This document shows, one piece after another, positions 60,586-64,000 of a stretch of 64,000 nt of DNA (position 1 is its first letter; the number at the start of each line of letters is the position of its first letter). The stretch comes from Ceratodon purpureus. Taxonomy: Eukaryota > Streptophyta > Bryopsida > Pseudoditrichales > Ditrichaceae. Both the position numbers and the translations under genes were made by a program. The notes beneath the pieces were generated by a model. That model ran no database searches. It was not told where the DNA came from and was given only the letters and a program-made list of their open reading frames with translations. The DNA is taken from positions 17,112,183 to 17,176,182 of the forward strand of contig CM026426.1 in the NCBI GenBank assembly GCA_014871385.1, read 5' to 3'.

Positions 60586-60933
60586 CTAGGATTCGTCTTC
60601 AGAATCCATAAAAGGCCGCAGGTTGAATGCAAGTCGGCTCTGGTACCAACGTGGCTGAATATCCACAAAGTTCCTCCACCCCCTGCAAACACAACGGAGG
60701 AGTGTGCATGTTCTGTAGTTCTCGATGTCGTCGTCCTCGACCATCAACATCTTCCAGATGATGCCCTCCGAGACGTCTCCCGGGATGGTAGGTAAGAAAC
60801 TCGGCCTGACTCTCGTCCCCATCTCCACGATCGCCAAATACTCTTCATCGTCGCTAAAGTCAGAATCGTTCCTAAACTGGGCTGGCCCGAACAAGGCGAT
60901 AGGACTCCCTGGAATCCCAGCACTGTGAGCCAT
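60586..60933 (-). CDS. Cargo gene 8: F-box-like protein
   Basis: 115 residues starting MAHSAGIPGSPIALFGPAQF. The region from about 50 to 105 reads IPGDVSEGIIWKMLMVEDDD followed by CVCRGWRNFVDIQPRWYQ, which has the LP-x-D...I...L...VCR-x-W pattern of an F-box. F-box proteins bring substrates to SCF ubiquitin ligases. Only the F-box is seen; a substrate-binding part is missing or lies in another exon. Together with the RING-like genes, this gives the element a ubiquitin-linked character. Confidence 0.5.
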   Translation of the reverse strand: MAHSAGIPGSPIALFGPAQFRNDSDFSDDEEYLAIVEMGTRVRPSFLPTIPGDVSEGIIWKMLMVEDDDIENYRTCTLLRCVCRGWRNFVDIQPRWYQSRLAFNLRPFMDSEDES

Positions 60934-61604
60934 CGCTGAAATGCAGTCAAAGTGTCACGTTTCAACGAGCCGTTGCCGAAGTGGAAAATAATGCACCGAT
61001 TCCTAGAACGACCATGAAGATAAAGCAGGCGTAGCATAGTACGCCAGTCCATTTGATGGGAGTCCACCGGGATATGTTGCCGGACATCCGAATTCGATAT
61101 GCGTCGGACCCGAACTCAGGTCGGAACTTGGCCGTCGAAGGTACAATGTCGGGATAGTGGCCGAACCAGGGTCCGACAACGAGGAGTGCAGTAGAATGTG
61201 GCGGACTTCATCGGAGCCGACAGCAATCGGATGGCGGATAAGCGCCTTGAGGGATGCCGGAATGCGGACGAGATTACGAAGGCCCGTCGGACGACAGGGC
61301 ATCGATCCGGCGGAAAGCGGATGTCGGATCGGACATCGGACTGGGTATCGGATCGTACAGGGTGGCGCGGACGAAGCGGACTGGTACTGGGGCCCACCAG
61401 TATCAGACCAACTTTATCGCAGACGTGGACATCGGCTGTCCGAGGTGTCGCCGGGGCGGAAATGTAAAAGTGAAAATGTTGCCGTAAATATTTGGGCCGT
61501 CGCGATAAAGACCGAATGGGACGTCCGGTCGTGACTGTACACCGTCGTGACGTCCCGACATTATGACGCGAGAGGGTCACGTCGCGACGGAATAGAAAAC
61601 CCTG
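60934..61604. repeat. Right subterminal region and TIR
   Basis: A CGGAC/GTCGGA-rich stretch (about 61080-61400) mirrors the left end. It is followed by the terminal part with GTCGCGACG palindromes and the final TAGAAAACCCTG. The long open minus frame through here is only the host exon frame running on into the element. Confidence 0.75.
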
Positions 61605-61612
61605 CAGAGATC
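61605..61612. repeat. hAT target-site duplication, right
   Basis: CAGAGATC, identical to 39329-39336. Confidence 0.95.
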
Positions 61613-62896
61613 CAAGTTTTCGAATTCGGTGCATAGTATGGACTTGGTTCTGCTTCACATGCGAGTTTTCATTCGATTTGTTGATGTCGTGCATAGCAGT
61701 TAGTACATCAGTCACGTCCTTTGATGTTTTGAGTAGAATTGACCTCACCCTGAAATGCCATTCATAATCAGCCTTGTGTGATTTCTTCATAAAATCATAC
61801 CAGGCTACCAGACGGTGGTTACCGTCCCACACGTAGAAATATATGTCAGATAGCAAAGAAAGTTCACTGTCCTGTTTTAGGAAATCCTCAAACTCCAAGT
61901 CTCTTTTCCGCCAGCATGGACTCCATTTTGCTCGCTCCTCTGCAGTAACAATCTTCTCTTGTCCTTCAAAGTTTGTTGTTGAGACATAGAAAGCAGCAGC
62001 TCCGTTACGGTAGCCATGGACAAACTCTGCCTGCATCTTCCTGATATCCATCTCGAGCGCTGGGCGTAGTACCTGCAATTTCCTCATTCTGCAGAGAGGT
62101 ATGTCAATGTGCGATTTACCCCCTTCGAACATCTCAAGGTGCTTCAGGATTTGGATTGAGTTCACCCTAGTTTGGCGATGTGCAACGATAAACTCGTACT
62201 CTTGCACAGAATCTAATGCTGGTCCAGTCATCTCCGGTTCATCCTCATTAATTCCTCCATCGCCATCCTCCTCGTCGCGGTTTGGAACCTCGACTCTATC
62301 AGGTGCATCATCCTCTTGAAGGTCCTCTTCTATCATCTCATTAAACTCATCACCTCCCTCAGGATCACAATCGCCATCTATGTCAGAGTCATTGCCGCCA
62401 GCTAGTATCACAGCAGATCACAAAGATTTGTTAGTTCGTAAAATACTAAGTAGAGGAGGTTAATTAAAATGTACCCACACTTGTTGTTTCTAATGAATCT
62501 AAATAAGCATCGGTGAAATAGAAGATTTATATTACCTTTTTCATCAGCTGTCGGATTGTTGTCACCTTGATCATTACTAATGCTTATTTGAGTTGGCTCC
62601 ACTGTGATGGGGTCCTCGTGCATGTCTGTAACATCTGGAAGAAAACACGAAAAGATAACGTCATAATTTACCTTATGCATGCATTCGGTGCAGAACGCAT
62701 CATAATACATTCAATTCATTTCACTATGACCTACTCTATTAATGAACTTTAAATTAATTCTCATACCAATTTCTCCAGGGACGAATTCCGCAGCCATCTC
62801 ACTCCCCTGTTGCTGAGAGAGCTGATCTTCAAATACAATCTGACACCAAAATGCGAGGTCAGTGAACCGTTCGTCACAGAACATGGTGAACAACAT
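61605..62896 (-). pseudogene. ParB/sulfiredoxin-like 5' exons of the split gene
   Basis: Exons 62767-62896 (start MLFTMFCDERFTDLAFW), 62536-62634 and 62401 down to the insertion join in phase. After an acidic linker, the module reads QTRVNSIQILKHLEMF, then YFYVWDGNHRLVAWYDFMKK (the GxHR-type motif of ParB/Srx folds), then DVLTAMHDINKSNENSH. In bacteria and phages, ParB-like nuclease domains are often fused to or adjacent to DNA methylases, which fits the second half of this gene. The exon breaks off at RIRKLGSL, which continues across the element as PLEQFQDVLLLDEMTAALKS at 39328. Confidence 0.7.
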
Positions 62897-63469
62897 GCAC
62901 AGTACTACCTAAACTGCCCTAAATGTAGTAACATACGACATACTCCACAAATTTTGTGACTAACGTTGCTAAAATCATAAGAATTTGAAAAAAAATGGCC
63001 ATTTTATCACCACAAAATACCATTAGAGACCATTTCGGGTCATTGGAAGGCCTTTTAAGGGAGGCTTCGGCAGTACTCTCAAGCAAATTTTCACCTCGGG
63101 CACGGTGCCCCTGTGAGGCACAATTGAGTTCGGGCAGCCCTTTAGCGTCGCTGTCAGTCCCTGCGTGGGTACAAGAGAGCCTCGAACGTGGCCTGAGTGT
63201 CATCGTAGGCCCGCACCTTGCTAAACCCATCCTGCTAAATCAATGATGAATGTGGAATTGGAGTGGTACCCCAGCAGATCATTTTATACTATTTCAGATC
63301 ATTTTATACTATTTTGAGGTAGATCAAGTTGGCGCGAAACACTGCCAACGCAGCGAGATGTGGCGGGAGAGCTTGTGCGAAAATATCGACTAGGAACTTT
63401 GTGTAGTTTGAGGCAATTGACTTAGATTCACGGAGGTTAGAGATTGCAGCGGGGTTTAGGTGCTACAGC
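62897..63469. other. Intergenic DNA between divergent genes
   Basis: Probably contains the promoters of the split minus-strand gene and of the + strand gene at 63470. CATTTTATACTATTT-like words occur twice near 63281-63315. No other feature. Confidence 0.4.
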
Positions 63470-64000
63470 ATGGCGTTGAGAGATGTTACAAACTGTGTTG
63501 CTACTCCGTATGTCCCGCAAATCAAACTGCACCCGAGGTTTGCTCCGTTGATTAGAAGAGGACAAAGGTTAGAAGATCAGCCTACACCGGAGAGCTTTGT
63601 AGAGAGGAGAGCAGCAAATGAGACACATATCGACCTCTGGATCGATGGCAGAATCTACCCATTAGATCCGGCGACGAAGCAACCACCTCTATTTCGGACA
63701 ACCAAGCAATACATCGAATATTGCTGTGAAGGAGAGAATGGTATGTTAGGATACACCAAGCGGTTGAGCTACGGCCACACTGAGGAAGGACAGTTGAATT
63801 TGGTAAATCGGCTGCAGCAGGAGGTGAACAGTCACGAGCGTTGCATCATGCAACTACGTGCGCAGTGTGAGGATTTGCAAGTGAAATTGGACAATATGAC
63901 CCATGATGAAAACCGGCACATAGAGGAGCGACTAAAGCTAGAAGGGGACATTAGGACTTTGGAGATATCGTGTGCGGAATTGAGGGTGCTAGTGGCCCAA
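63470..64000 (+). CDS. Coiled-coil protein, partial at the window edge
   Basis: From ATG 63470 the frame stays open for 177 codons to the end of the window. It starts MALRDVTNCVATPYVPQIKL. A globular N-terminal part contains DLWIDGRIYPLDPATKQPPL. From about residue 118 a heptad-type coiled coil begins (LVNRLQQEVNSHERCIMQLR). The layout recalls the coiled-coil/RING genes at 20224 and 40737, but the N-terminal domain is different and the C-terminus is not visible. The frame has no stops and looks like an intact gene. Confidence 0.65.
   Translation, partial: MALRDVTNCVATPYVPQIKLHPRFAPLIRRGQRLEDQPTPESFVERRAANETHIDLWIDGRIYPLDPATKQPPLFRTTKQYIEYCCEGENGMLGYTKRLSYGHTEEGQLNLVNRLQQEVNSHERCIMQLRAQCEDLQVKLDNMTHDENRHIEERLKLEGDIRTLEISCAELRVLVAQ

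Larger units (their letters stand above)
39337..61604. mobile_element. Giant hAT transposon with cargo genes, 22,268 bp
   Basis: The ends are inverted repeats: CAGGGTTTTCTATGCCGTCG on the left and CAGGGTTTTCTATTCCGTCG on the right read inward, one mismatch in 20. A weaker match GTGAC follows. An exact 8-bp duplication CAGAGATC flanks it. CAGGG-type ends plus 8-bp duplication define hAT. It carries its own BED-finger hAT transposase (53861-57106) and at least seven other gene-like frames. Autonomous hAT elements are usually 3-5 kb, so this one is several times larger. It sits in an exon of a host gene; excising it with one duplication copy gives 797+132 exon bases, which with the one base carried from the previous exon keeps the frame. 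The crisp ends suggest a fairly recent insertion. Confidence 0.9.
34233..62896 (-). pseudogene. ParB-like/DNA-methylase-like gene split by a hAT element
   Basis: A minus-strand multi-exon gene whose exons lie on both sides of the 22-kb element at 39337-61604. Supported exons, 5' to 3': 62767-62896, 62536-62634, 62401-61605 continued at 39328-39197, 39105-38921, about 37500-37135, 37012-36685, 36510-36361, 36270-35929, then pieces at about 35800-35690, 34680-34550 and 34525-34233. Splice sites are GT-AG and phases agree for most joins. The first half has a ParB/sulfiredoxin-like module, the second half an N6/N4 DNA-methylase-like module. Two in-frame TAGs (36136-36138 and 37359-37361) and apparent frameshifts near 38990, 37420 and 34525 indicate decay. 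Its ancestral role might be DNA modification; this is inferred from domains only. Confidence 0.7.

Overview
The window is nuclear DNA of a green-lineage eukaryote. It has GT-AG introns, an Enhancer-of-rudimentary homologue (ERH) whose protein reads like the plant and algal form, a chromodomain Ty3/gypsy element, Harbinger-, CACTA- and hAT-type DNA transposons, long (AT)n tracts and AT-rich spacers. The texture suggests a bryophyte, lycophyte or charophyte rather than a flowering plant; this is an inference, not a proof.

Layout. 1-12 kb: a decayed gene of unknown function (about 2.06-4.43 kb) cut off by a broken chromovirus (about 4.43-10.57 kb), whose RT region holds a 400-bp TIR element. A relative of that TIR element lies at about 1.2-1.6 kb. 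A broken minus-strand gene and a GC-rich block follow. 12-18.5 kb: AT-rich spacer with a SINE-like sequence, a 512-bp Harbinger-type MITE and a minisatellite. 18.5-23.4 kb: exon-like pieces, including one resembling the C-terminal part of UBP12/USP7, then a coiled-coil/RING gene and a lone MAP-kinase-like exon. 23.4-34 kb: very AT-rich DNA around an apparently intact ERH gene, flanked by inverted duplications, a 119-bp CACTA MITE and a 608-bp foldback element.

34.2-62.9 kb is the main discovery. A minus-strand, multi-exon gene joins a ParB/sulfiredoxin-like domain to an N6/N4 DNA-methylase-like domain. It is split inside one exon by a 22,268-bp hAT element (39337-61604). The element has TIRs starting CAGGGTTTTCTAT, a perfect 8-bp target duplication (CAGAGATC) and its own BED-finger hAT transposase. 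Removing the element plus one duplication copy leaves the exon's reading frame and length (divisible by three) intact. Inside it are what look like whole cargo genes: a protein kinase, two RING-like genes, a long coiled-coil gene, an F-box-like gene and small unknown ORFs, separated by blocks rich in CGGAC/GTCCG.

The RING cargo gene at 40.7 kb has a paralogue outside the element at 20.2 kb, so this gene family is shared between element and host. Many long frames in the window, both inside and outside the giant element, are interrupted by single in-frame TAG codons and hardly ever by TGA. A partial coiled-coil ORF runs off the right edge.
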